A DNA stretch of 36,186 nt from an uncultured Clostridia bacterium (lineage in GTDB: Bacteria; Bacillota; Clostridia; Christensenellales; Aristaeellaceae): positions 1-36,186 of the forward strand of contig CAMVFE010000022.1 of NCBI GenBank assembly GCA_947166705.1. Direction: 5' to 3'. This document shows positions 15,171 to 23,089 of this stretch, in pieces (the stretch's first letter is position 1; the number at the start of each line of letters is the position of its first letter). The notes beneath the pieces were generated by a model. It did not search any database, had not been told where the DNA came from, and saw only the letters and a program-made list of their open reading frames with translations. Both the position numbers and the translations under genes were made by a program.

Positions 15171-16056
15171 ATCGATTCCTCCAGATTTCCCGGGTTTCCG
15201 CCAGCAGCTCCCGGTATCTTTTCCATCGCTCCGGATGAACGAGTCCCTCCGCGGCCGCCCGGGCCACGGCGCATCCCGGCTCCCGGTCGTGCAGGCACTC
15301 CCGGAACCGGCATTTTCCCTCGAAGGGGATGAATTCCGGATACCGTTCCTTCAGTTCCTCCGGCGGCAGATCCTTCTCCGGCTCCAGCAGGGAGAATCCC
15401 GCCGTGTCCATCACCCTCATGCCGTTGCGCAGGATCAGTTCCGCGTGCCGGGTCGTGTTCTTTCCCCGGGCGATCCTCCGCGAGATTTCGCCCGTCTCCA
15501 GGTTCAGATCCATCAGCGCGTTCAGCAGCGTGGTCTTGCCCGCGCCGCTCTGCCCCGTCAGGCAGCACAGCGATCCGCGCATGGCCTGCCTGAGGGGCTC
15601 CAGCCCCGTGCCCTCTGCCGCGGACACGGCGAAAACAGGTACTCCCGCCGGCGCGTATTCCGCCCGAAGCCTGTCCGCCAGGTGGCCGTCCAGATCGCTC
15701 TTGTTCACGGCCAGCACCGCCTTCATCCCCTGATGAAAGGCCCGGGCCAGCTGCCGGTCCACCAGCAGCAGGTCCGCCTCAGGCACCGGAGCGGCCACGA
15801 TCACCAGCATCTCCACATTGGCTGCCGGCGGGCGCAGGCAAAGGGTTTTCCGGGGCAGCACCGACTCGATCCAGCCGTGCTCCTCCCCCTCTCCGGGGGT
15901 GAATTCCACCCGGTCCCCCGGCAGCGGGGTGATGCGCTCCCGGCGGAACTTTTTCTTCGCCCGCAGCGTCCAGGTTTCCCCGGTCCGCTCATCCAGCACG
16001 GTATAGAAGCTGCCGACGCCCCGAAGCAGGATGCCTTCCCTGTTCTTCTCCATCAT
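15163..16056 (-). CDS. rsgA: Ribosome small-subunit-dependent GTPase RsgA
   Basis: The 297-residue protein is a circularly permuted GTPase that checks late 30S assembly. It has an OB-fold region (1-80), G4 NKSD (118-121), G1 GQSGAGKTTL (168-177), G3 DTAGF (217-221) and a C-terminal zinc finger with Cys249, Cys254, His256 and Cys262. The G4-G5-G1-G2-G3 order shows the permutation. The long open frame that extends further upstream overlaps prkC and is rejected. Start choice is between two adjacent ATGs (16056 and 16053); 16056 gives the usual ATGA overlap with the prkC stop. It is part of the stp-prkC-rsgA-rpe group; RsgA is a known target of this kinase class in Bacillota. Confidence 0.96.
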   Translation of the reverse strand: MMEKNREGILLRGVGSFYTVLDERTGETWTLRAKKKFRRERITPLPGDRVEFTPGEGEEHGWIESVLPRKTLCLRPPAANVEMLVIVAAPVPEADLLLVDRQLARAFHQGMKAVLAVNKSDLDGHLADRLRAEYAPAGVPVFAVSAAEGTGLEPLRQAMRGSLCCLTGQSGAGKTTLLNALMDLNLETGEISRRIARGKNTTRHAELILRNGMRVMDTAGFSLLEPEKDLPPEELKERYPEFIPFEGKCRFRECLHDREPGCAVARAAAEGLVHPERWKRYRELLAETREIWRNRYD

Positions 16057-17945
16057 TCCGCCCCGATCTCGATCCGCTGAGGCAGCTGGCCGTCCTGATA
16101 AACCATGCAGACATAGGCGCGGTCGTCCGGCAGCTCCACGGTCACCAGCTGCGTCCGGTTCATCTCCGGCGTGCAGACATAGTTCACGTAATTCCATTCC
16201 ATCGTCGATCCCTCGGCCTGCAGCGTGATCCGGACGTTGATATCCTTCACATCCTCCTGAACCGTCACGGAGATCTCCCTCCGCCGCAGCAGCGGCTGAT
16301 ACCGGTAAAGGCTCAGGGAAATCGGCGTCTGGTAGACCACATGGGTGTCGGAAACGGGCGTCTGGCTCGCCACGCGGCCGTGGAGCGATTCGTTCTCCGT
16401 GTCCGTATAGCTCAGCTGGCCGACCAGCGTCAGCTGATGATCCGGCACATAGATTTCCGCCTCCGCAAGGGTCATCATGGCCAGGTCCGGCACGATGATA
16501 TCCCCGCCGCAGACCGTCAGCGTCACCTCGGTATCCCGGTCAATCGTCTCGCCGGCCGCCGGTTCGCTGGAGAGGACCACGTCCTGGGCGTATTCGTCGG
16601 ACACGACGCGCTCCCGGGAAACCGTGGTAATCCCCATGCTCTTCAGCAGGGTTGCCGCGTCCGAGAAGGAGGAGCCGGTCAGCGGCGGCATCTCCTGCTT
16701 GCGCGCCCCGGTGGAAACCAGCAGCTGCACGGGCTCGCGCCCCTTCTGAACCGTTTCCCCCGCTTCGGGAACCTGCATGATGACCAGCCCGGCCTCATAT
16801 TCGTCGCTGGACACTTCCTTGGTCATCACCTGCAGCCCGGCGTTCAGGATCCGCTCCACCGCCGCCGCCTGGGTGGTGCCCTCCACCATCGGCACGACGA
16901 CGGTCGTCGCGTAATGCCGGATGATCGCGCGGATACCGAAGAACAGCCCGATTCCGGCCGCCAGCGCGGCGATGAGGCTCACGGCGCGCCAGATGCTTCT
17001 CCATCTCCTGCTGATCTCCGGCTTCTCCTGGGTCCTGCCGGACTCCTGGCCGCCTCCCTCATCCCGCAGGATCGGCTTGGGCATCAGGACTTCCTGGTTC
17101 GGATCGATGGAAACCGGCGCGTCCGCCCTCTCCTCCAGCGCCGCGCGAAGGTCCGATGCCATCTCCCGGGCGCTCTGATAGCGCAGTTCGGGATTCTTCT
17201 CCATCGCCCGCATGCAGATGGCCGCGATGGCGGGAGGCACGTCCGGCGCGAGGCTCTGGATCGGAACCGGCTGCGCGTGCAGGTGCTGCATCGCGACCGC
17301 CACCGGGTTTTCCCCGTCGTAGGGAACCCGGCCCGTCAGCATCTCATAGAGCACCACGCCGGTCGAATAAATATCGCTGGTCACGTCGGCGCCCTCGCCG
17401 CGGGCCTGCTCCGGCGAAAAATAGTGGACGGAGCCCATCACCATGTCGCCCCGGGTCAGGGTTGCGGAATCCGCGATCCGCGCGATGCCGAAATCCGCCA
17501 CCTTGATATGCCCGTCCGAATGGACCAGGATATTCTGGGGCTTGATGTCCCGGTGCACGATTCCGTTTCGGTGGGCATGCTCCAGGGCGCTCAGAATCCG
17601 GATGGCGATCTGGCAGGCGAGCGGCGCGCTCAGCTTTCCGCGCTCCTGAATCACTTCCTTCAGCGTCTTTCCCTGGACGTATTCCATGACCAGGTAGCGG
17701 CTTTCCCCGTCCATCCCCACGTCCAGCAGGTTGACGATGTTGTGGTGCGTCATCTTGCTGGCGGCCTCCGCCTCCCTCTGAAAGCGGGAGACAAATTCCG
17801 CGTCCTCGTTGAATTCGGGGCGCAGCACCTTCACCGCGACGTTGTGGCCCGTTCTGAGGTCCACCGCCTTGTAAACGATGGCCATGCCGCCGATGCCGAT
17901 CTGCTCGACCAGCCGGTAGCGGTTCGCCAGAATCCTGTCGCTCAT
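16053..17945 (-). CDS. prkC: PASTA-domain Ser/Thr protein kinase (PrkC/Stk)
   Basis: This is a 630-residue membrane kinase that senses peptidoglycan fragments or lipid II and controls growth and division. The cytosolic kinase domain (about 10-270) shows the P-loop GIGGMAIVY (17-25), Lys39, HRDIKPQN (131-138), DFGIA (151-155) and an activation loop with several Thr residues (162-180), so it looks active. A charged juxtamembrane stretch precedes one membrane segment (about 321-341). Outside lie three PASTA repeats, roughly 347-412, 416-480 and 484-545, followed by an extra beta-rich C-terminal domain of about 85 residues. The start overlaps the phosphatase gene by four bases with GGAGG 7 bases upstream. 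The operon pairs kinase and phosphatase as in most Bacillota. Confidence 0.97.
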   Translation of the reverse strand: MSDRILANRYRLVEQIGIGGMAIVYKAVDLRTGHNVAVKVLRPEFNEDAEFVSRFQREAEAASKMTHHNIVNLLDVGMDGESRYLVMEYVQGKTLKEVIQERGKLSAPLACQIAIRILSALEHAHRNGIVHRDIKPQNILVHSDGHIKVADFGIARIADSATLTRGDMVMGSVHYFSPEQARGEGADVTSDIYSTGVVLYEMLTGRVPYDGENPVAVAMQHLHAQPVPIQSLAPDVPPAIAAICMRAMEKNPELRYQSAREMASDLRAALEERADAPVSIDPNQEVLMPKPILRDEGGGQESGRTQEKPEISRRWRSIWRAVSLIAALAAGIGLFFGIRAIIRHYATTVVVPMVEGTTQAAAVERILNAGLQVMTKEVSSDEYEAGLVIMQVPEAGETVQKGREPVQLLVSTGARKQEMPPLTGSSFSDAATLLKSMGITTVSRERVVSDEYAQDVVLSSEPAAGETIDRDTEVTLTVCGGDIIVPDLAMMTLAEAEIYVPDHQLTLVGQLSYTDTENESLHGRVASQTPVSDTHVVYQTPISLSLYRYQPLLRRREISVTVQEDVKDINVRITLQAEGSTMEWNYVNYVCTPEMNRTQLVTVELPDDRAYVCMVYQDGQLPQRIEIGAE

Positions 17946-18796
17946 TCGGCCACCTCCCCGGCGGCCGGCGCTTCATCGCTGATCAGCACCAGGGAGATAT
18001 TGTCCCTGCCGCCCCGGTCCAGGGCTTCCCGCATCATCTCATCCGCGGCCTCCTCGATGCTCTCCCCGGACATCAGTTCCTGAAGCTCCTCCCTGCTCAG
18101 CAGGCCGTGCAGCCCGTCGGAGCAGATCAGCCAGCGGTCCCCCGCCTGCCGCTCAAAGGCAAGGCAGTCCACATCGATCTGGGGTTCGGTGCCCACGGCC
18201 CGCGTGATGTAATTCCGCATGGGATGCACCGCCGCCTGTTCCTCCGTCAGCAGCCCGCGGCGCACCATGTCCGCCACCATGGAATGATCCCGGGTCACCT
18301 GCCGGAGCGTGCCGTCCCGAAGCAGGTAGATCCGGCTGTCGCCCACGTGGGCGACCAGCATCTTTTCCTCCGCCGGCCAGATGACGCTCAGCGTCGTGCC
18401 CATCCCGGAGAGGGCCTCGTCCTCCTCCTGCTGCTTCCACAGCTCGAGGTTGACCGTCCGGACGGCTTCCTCCAGCGCGTCCTGATCGGGCTTTCTGCCC
18501 GCAAGAATGCGCAGCAGCCCGTCGCGGGCACCCGCGGAAGCCGTTTCTCCGCCGTTGTGTCCGCCCATCCCGTCCGCGACGCCCATCAGGCCTTCCCCGA
18601 GGATGACCGCGTCCTGGTTGTTCTTCCGGACCAGTCCCACGTCCGTCCGGGTGGTCACCCGCAGGCTCCTCTTTTCCGCCTGCTCCGGCCCTTTCTCCGC
18701 GGCGGCCTTCTCCTGCCCCTGATCCTTTTCCGGGGCTGGCTTAGCCGCTTCCATCATCCTTCTGGCCGCCAGGCTGCTGATCTTAAACTTGCGCAT
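17942..18796 (-). CDS. stp: PP2C-type Ser/Thr protein phosphatase (PrpC/Stp)
   Basis: This is a 284-residue metal-dependent phosphatase that reverses phosphorylation by the adjacent PASTA kinase. It shows TDVGLVRKNNQD (51-62), the metal-binding VADGMGGHNGG (73-83), GMGTTL, HVGDSRIYL, QVTRDHS, and the terminal GGRDNISLV motif with its metal-binding Asp. A Lys/Glu/Ala-rich extension of about 44 residues precedes the catalytic domain and is absent from the shorter B. subtilis type. An internal start at Met14 or Met15 would shorten it, but AGGGGA 6 bases before 18796 supports the longer form. It lies 3 bases after rlmN and overlaps prkC by four bases. Confidence 0.96.
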   Translation of the reverse strand: MRKFKISSLAARRMMEAAKPAPEKDQGQEKAAAEKGPEQAEKRSLRVTTRTDVGLVRKNNQDAVILGEGLMGVADGMGGHNGGETASAGARDGLLRILAGRKPDQDALEEAVRTVNLELWKQQEEDEALSGMGTTLSVIWPAEEKMLVAHVGDSRIYLLRDGTLRQVTRDHSMVADMVRRGLLTEEQAAVHPMRNYITRAVGTEPQIDVDCLAFERQAGDRWLICSDGLHGLLSREELQELMSGESIEEAADEMMREALDRGGRDNISLVLISDEAPAAGEVAE

Positions 18797-18799
18797 CTT

Positions 18800-19879
18800 C
18801 TATCCCCTGTCCGCGTTCCGGAGCGTCTCCTCCTGCATGGTCTTTCTTCTCAGCTGGCCGCAGGCGCCTTCGATGTCGTCGCCCATTTCCCGCCTTCGCG
18901 TCGCGGAGATATGCTCCGCCTCAAGCGTCCGCAGGAAGCGGCTCACCGTCTTCTCCGTCACGCCCTTCATATCCCGCTCCTTCACGGCGTTCAGGGGAAT
19001 CAGGTTGACGTGGCACTGCATTCCCCGAAGCCGGGAGGCGAGCTCCCGCGCGTTCTCCTCCGAGCTGTTGACTCCCTCGGACAGCGCGTATTCGAAAATC
19101 ACGCGCCGCCCCGTTTTCCGGATGTAGTTGCGGCAGGCCTCCAGCACCTCGTCCATCGCGTAGCGGTTCGCCACGGGCATGGTCCTGCGGCGGATTTCGT
19201 CGTTGGGCGCGTGCAGGCTGACGCAGAGCGTCACCGGCAGGTCTTCCTCCGCAAGCCGCCTCATCTCCGGAACCAGCCCGCAGGTGCTCAGGCTGACATT
19301 GCGCAGGCTCAGCTGGATTCCCCCCGGCTCCCTCAGAAGGCGCAGGAATTTCATGACCTGGTCATAGTTATCCAGGGGCTCTCCGCTGCCCATCAGCACC
19401 ACGTGGCTGACCCGGGGCGCCTGTCCGTCCTCCCCGCCTTTTTCCCGGAGGTAGCGGTTCGCGGCCAGCACCTCGCCGAGCATCTCCCCGGCCGTCAGGT
19501 TCCGCACGCAGCCCTCCAGCGTGGAGGCGCAGAACCGGCAGCCCATGCGGCAGCCCACCTGGGTGGAAATGCACAGGCTGAACCCGTAGTGGTAGCGCAT
19601 CAGCACGCCCTCCACGCAGTTCCCGTCCTCCAGCGCGAAGAGGAACTTCACCGTCCCGTCCAGCGCGCTGACCCGTTCCGTCCGGATCCTGACCGGCTGC
19701 GCCGCGGCGGTTTCCTTCAGCCTCTCCCGCAGTGCGGCGGGCAGGCTGCTCATGCCGTCAAAGTCCTCGCCCCGGTGGATCCACTCGAAGATCTGCCTTC
19801 CCCGGAAGGCGGGAAGCCCCGCTTCCTTCGCCCAGGCTTCCAGCTCCGCGCGCGTCATGCCCGTCAGTTCCGTTTTCAT
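18800..19879 (-). CDS. rlmN: 23S rRNA A2503/tRNA A37 C2-methyltransferase RlmN
   Basis: This is a 359-residue radical-SAM methyltransferase. It has the N-terminal helical domain (FRGRQIFEWIHRG, 25-37), the CRMGCRFC iron-sulfur motif (Cys110, Cys114, Cys117), MGSGEPLDNYD (the SAM-binding GEP block), SLHAPNDEIR, and the second catalytic cysteine in GDDIEGACGQL near residue 340. RlmN methylates A2503 in 23S rRNA, with effects on translation fidelity. The ATG at 19879 overlaps the rsmB stop by four bases; the much longer open frame upstream runs antiparallel to no known product and overlaps rsmB, so it is rejected. Confidence 0.97.
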   Translation of the reverse strand: MKTELTGMTRAELEAWAKEAGLPAFRGRQIFEWIHRGEDFDGMSSLPAALRERLKETAAAQPVRIRTERVSALDGTVKFLFALEDGNCVEGVLMRYHYGFSLCISTQVGCRMGCRFCASTLEGCVRNLTAGEMLGEVLAANRYLREKGGEDGQAPRVSHVVLMGSGEPLDNYDQVMKFLRLLREPGGIQLSLRNVSLSTCGLVPEMRRLAEEDLPVTLCVSLHAPNDEIRRRTMPVANRYAMDEVLEACRNYIRKTGRRVIFEYALSEGVNSSEENARELASRLRGMQCHVNLIPLNAVKERDMKGVTEKTVSRFLRTLEAEHISATRRREMGDDIEGACGQLRRKTMQEETLRNADRG

Positions 19880-21606
19880 TCCGTCCTCCGCCGCATCCGG
19901 CAGATATAAAATCCTTCCACGCCGTCCCGGCAGGGCAGCAGCTGCAGCCCTAGCCCCTGGTATCTCCGGAACTTTTCCGGAATGCTCTCCGGCAGATCCT
20001 CCGCCTCGTATTCCGGATGGGCCTTCAGGAAGGCGCGGACCTGGTTCTCGTTTTCGTCCTTCAGCAGGCTGCAGGTCGAGTAGACCAGCGTTCCGCCGGG
20101 CCTGACATAGCGGCACACCGTGTCGAGCAGGCGCGCCTGCAGCTCCGTGAGGCCGGCGATCGTTTCCTCCGTGACCCTCAGCCGGATGTCCGGCTTCTCC
20201 GCCAGCACGCCCAGCCCGCTGCACGGAGCGTCCAGCAGGACCGCGTCCATCCGGTCCTGCAGATCCTCCCGGTACACGGAGGCGTCCCGCTGGATCGGCC
20301 GGATGTTCTCCAGGCCGAGCCGCCGCTGCTGGGCGGCGATCAGCTGCACCCGATGGGCATGGAGGTCCCAGGCCTGCACGCGTCCCGTGTCCCCCATCAG
20401 CTCGGACAGGAAGCTGCTCTTCCCGCCCGGAGCCGCGCAGCAGTCCAGCACCTGCATGCCCCTCTTCACGTCCAGGGCCAGGCAGGCCATCATGCTGCTC
20501 TCGCTCTGGATGGAGAATGCCCCGGAGAGGAAATCCGCGTCCCGGGAAATATCCATGGCGCCGGTGATCCGCCATGCGCCGGGCAGATCGCCCTTCTCCC
20601 GGCCCCAGACCTTCTTTTCCAGCAGCTTCTCAAACCCCGCCTCATCCGTCTTCAGCAGGTTTCTGCGGATGGTCACCGCGCCGCCGTGGTTCCGCCAGGA
20701 GGCGATGGCGTCCGCCCCGTCCCCCCAGTCCGCCCGCAGGCGTACCCAGAGCCAATCGGGCAGGCTGTACTTCACCGCGAAGTACCTTTCCGGCTCCTGT
20801 TCCGGATCCGGCATCCTCAGCTCATCCTTTTTCCGGACCAGATTGCGCAGAATGCCGTTGCAGACCCCCTTCAGGCCCTCGATCCCGTTCTCCGCGCACA
20901 GCTGTACGCTCGTGTTGGTGGCCGCGCTTTCGGGAATCCGGTCCTCCGCCAGGATCTGGCAGGCGCCCAGCCTCAGGATGTTCCGCAGCCGGATGTCCGT
21001 ATCCTCCCGGGCCATCACCTGCCCGAGCATCCAATCCAGATAGACCATCCGGTCCAGCGTATCGTACACAAGCCGGGCGGCCAGCCTCCTGTCGGCGCCG
21101 CTCAGCCCGCTTCCCTGCAGGGCCCTGTCCAGGCTCAGGGACGCATAGGCGCCCTCCTCGGTCACCTCCCGCAGGACCTTCAGCGCCGTCCGGCGGGCCG
21201 CCAGGCCTTCCATCCCCGTCCGTTCCGCCGGCGCGCCCTGTCCGCGGGAATCCCGGCGCGCACCGTCCCGCGGGGCGCCCGCGGGCTTTCCGAAGCCTGC
21301 GCCGCGTTTTCCGCCGTTCCCTGCGCCCGCCGGTTTTCCGAAGCTTCCGCTCCTCTTTCTGCTTTCGTCCGCGCCCGCGGGCTTTCCGAAGCCTGCGCCG
21401 CGTTTTCCGCCGTTCCCTGCGCCCGCCGGCTTTCCGAAGCTTCCGCTCCGCTTTCTGCTTTCGTCCGCGCCCGCGGATTTGCCGAAGCCTCCGCCGCGCT
21501 TTCCGCCGCTTCCGGCGCCGTCCCTCCGGGGTACCGCAGTCCGCCTTTCAGGATTCTGGTTCTTTTCGCTCCCGCTCATGGTCTCTCTCCGGCCTTTCCC
21601 TTTCAT
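19876..21606 (-). CDS. rsmB: 16S rRNA m5C967 methyltransferase RsmB with repetitive N-terminal extension
   Basis: The conserved part (from about residue 130) has the NusB-like RNA-binding domain (LRLGACQILAEDRIPESAATN) and a SAM methyltransferase domain with CCAAPGGKSSFL, LDAPCSGLGV and YSTCSLLKDENE, which contains both catalytic cysteines. It methylates C967 of 16S rRNA. Before this lies an extra ~115-residue segment made of 16-residue units (consensus GFGKPAGA with KR and Gly/Ser), encoded by the 96-bp repeats at 21277-21520. This tail is very basic and glycine-rich and might bind RNA; it is not usual for RsmB. The ATG at 21606 overlaps the fmt stop, but an alternative ATG at 21579 has a better spaced GGAGAG (7 bases), so the true start is open. 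Confidence 0.93.
   Translation of the reverse strand: MKGKGRRETMSGSEKNQNPERRTAVPRRDGAGSGGKRGGGFGKSAGADESRKRSGSFGKPAGAGNGGKRGAGFGKPAGADESRKRSGSFGKPAGAGNGGKRGAGFGKPAGAPRDGARRDSRGQGAPAERTGMEGLAARRTALKVLREVTEEGAYASLSLDRALQGSGLSGADRRLAARLVYDTLDRMVYLDWMLGQVMAREDTDIRLRNILRLGACQILAEDRIPESAATNTSVQLCAENGIEGLKGVCNGILRNLVRKKDELRMPDPEQEPERYFAVKYSLPDWLWVRLRADWGDGADAIASWRNHGGAVTIRRNLLKTDEAGFEKLLEKKVWGREKGDLPGAWRITGAMDISRDADFLSGAFSIQSESSMMACLALDVKRGMQVLDCCAAPGGKSSFLSELMGDTGRVQAWDLHAHRVQLIAAQQRRLGLENIRPIQRDASVYREDLQDRMDAVLLDAPCSGLGVLAEKPDIRLRVTEETIAGLTELQARLLDTVCRYVRPGGTLVYSTCSLLKDENENQVRAFLKAHPEYEAEDLPESIPEKFRRYQGLGLQLLPCRDGVEGFYICRMRRRTE
21277..21520 (-). repeat. 96-bp tandem repeat inside rsmB (2.5 copies of two 48-bp half-units)
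   Basis: Copies begin at 21277, 21373 and 21469 with an exact period of 96 bases; the third is partial and more diverged. Each copy consists of two related 48-base halves (second half of copy 1 begins at 21325). The period is a multiple of three, so it adds 32 residues per unit without breaking the frame. The near identity of copies 1 and 2 points to recent duplication and possible length variation between strains. Confidence 0.9.
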
Positions 21607-22532
21607 TCGTCCTGCAGCATCTCTCCCGCCGGGATCCCGTGGCCCCGCAGGAAATCCTCCGCGCGCATTTTCCGGCCTCCCGGCGCCTGGATCTCGAGGA
21701 TCCGCACCGCGCCTTCCCCGCAGGCCACGATCAGGCCGCGCTTCGGATCGGAGGCGAGCACCTCTCCCGGCCTGCCTTCTCCCTCCGCTTCCGCGGCCCT
21801 CATCAGCTTCAGCCTTTCCCCGTTCCGGATCAGTCCGGCACAGGGCCAGGGATTCAGTCCGTTAATCCGGCAGCGGACCAGCCTTGCGGGCAGGCTGAAA
21901 TCGATTTCCCCCATCTCCCGGGTCAGCATGGGATCATAGGTCATTTCCGCTTCGTCCTGGGGAATCCGTCTGAGGGTTCCCGCCTGCAGGCTCGCCAGCG
22001 TTTCCGCCAGCAGCTCCGCGCCGATCCGGCTCAGCCGCTCCGTCAGCTCCCCGCAGGTTTCCGTCTCCCCGATCTCCGTCTCCGCCTTCAGCAGCATATC
22101 CCCGGTATCGATCCCCCGGTCCATCATCATGGTCGTGACGCCCGCGGTCCGGTCCCCCTGCAGAATGGCATGGGCAATCGGGGCAGATCCCCGGTGGCGG
22201 GGCAGAAGGGAAGCGTGTACGTTGATGCTGCCCAGAGGCGGAATATCCAGCACCTCCTGGCTCAGGATCTGGCCGAAGGCCGCCGTGACGCACAGGTCGG
22301 GGCTCAGCCTCCGCAGGTCCTCAAGCCCGTCCCGGCGGATTTTTTCCGGCTGGAACACGGGAATGCCGTGCTGCTCCGCGCATTGCTTGACCGGGGAGGG
22401 CGTCAGCCGGTTTCCCCGTCCCCGCGGGCGGTCCGGCTGCGTAAATACCCCCGCGACCCCGCATCCGAGCGCAATCAGCTTTTCCAGGCTGGGAACCGCA
22501 AACTCAGGCGTTCCCATGAACACGATCCGCAT
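21603..22532 (-). CDS. fmt: Methionyl-tRNA formyltransferase
   Basis: This is a 309-residue enzyme that formylates initiator Met-tRNA using 10-formyl-THF. It begins RIVFMGTPEFAVPSLEKL and carries the catalytic block INVHASLLPRHRGSAPI with Asn and His, the IDTGDML segment with the catalytic Asp, and the C-terminal domain beginning near EIDFSLPA with NGLNPWP. The length is usual. The start overlaps the def stop by one base (TGATG). Pairing with def lets the cell add and later remove the formyl group. Confidence 0.97.
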   Translation of the reverse strand: MRIVFMGTPEFAVPSLEKLIALGCGVAGVFTQPDRPRGRGNRLTPSPVKQCAEQHGIPVFQPEKIRRDGLEDLRRLSPDLCVTAAFGQILSQEVLDIPPLGSINVHASLLPRHRGSAPIAHAILQGDRTAGVTTMMMDRGIDTGDMLLKAETEIGETETCGELTERLSRIGAELLAETLASLQAGTLRRIPQDEAEMTYDPMLTREMGEIDFSLPARLVRCRINGLNPWPCAGLIRNGERLKLMRAAEAEGEGRPGEVLASDPKRGLIVACGEGAVRILEIQAPGGRKMRAEDFLRGHGIPAGEMLQDE

Positions 22533-23029
22533 CAGGCCTCATCCTCCGGAATCCTTCCCTCGATCTCTTCCTCCGTCAGCTCCCGGTCCATCACGTCCAC
22601 GTACAGGATGCCGTCCAGATGGTCCAGCTCATGGCAGACCGCCCTGGCCTCAAAGCCTTCCGCCTCGTCCTCCGTCCATTTTCCGTGGCGGTCCTGGTAC
22701 CGGAAACGGACCTTCATCGGCCGGGTCACCACGCCCTGCCTCTCCGGCACGGAAAGGCAGCCCTCGCGCCCGGTCTGGCTTCCGCTCCGCTCAATGATTT
22801 CCGGATTCACCATTTCCTTCAGCCCGGTGTGGTCCTGCGTCACGTCGACCACGGCAACCCGCCGGAGAATCCCCACCTGGGGCGCCGCAAGGCCCACGCC
22901 CTCCGCCTTGTACATCGTATCCGCCATATCCTTGAGCAGCAGCGCCAGCCGCAGATCGAACTTTTCCTGCCTGCGGCACACCTTTCTCAGCGTTTCATCC
23001 CCGATTTTAACGATTTTTCTGGTTGCCAT
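22532..23029 (-). CDS. def: Peptide deformylase
   Basis: This is a 165-residue metalloenzyme that removes the formyl group from nascent proteins. All three motifs are intact: GVGLAAPQ (44-51), EGCLS (89-93, metal ligand Cys91) and HELDH (133-137, two His ligands and the catalytic Glu). The sequence resembles short type-1 or type-3 bacterial forms rather than the long Gram-positive type-2 form. It is followed by fmt with a one-base overlap and preceded by priA with a 60-base gap that holds an AAGGA-type ribosome binding site. Confidence 0.97.
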   Translation of the reverse strand: MATRKIVKIGDETLRKVCRRQEKFDLRLALLLKDMADTMYKAEGVGLAAPQVGILRRVAVVDVTQDHTGLKEMVNPEIIERSGSQTGREGCLSVPERQGVVTRPMKVRFRYQDRHGKWTEDEAEGFEARAVCHELDHLDGILYVDVMDRELTEEEIEGRIPEDEA

Positions 23030-23089
23030 TTCCTGTCCTTCTCCTTTTTTCGGGTTCCTTCCCGCCTTCCGCGGGAGTCTGCCTCCGTC

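Noticed and set aside
18800-20575. A 591-residue version of RlmN extending upstream
   Set aside because: The extra N-terminus overlaps rsmB in another frame and is Gly/Arg-rich without similarity; the ATG at 19879 overlaps the rsmB stop in the usual way.
21277-21520. 96-bp repeat as a mobile element or CRISPR array
   Set aside because: The copies are directly adjacent without spacers, stay in frame inside rsmB and have no terminal inverted repeats or transposase.
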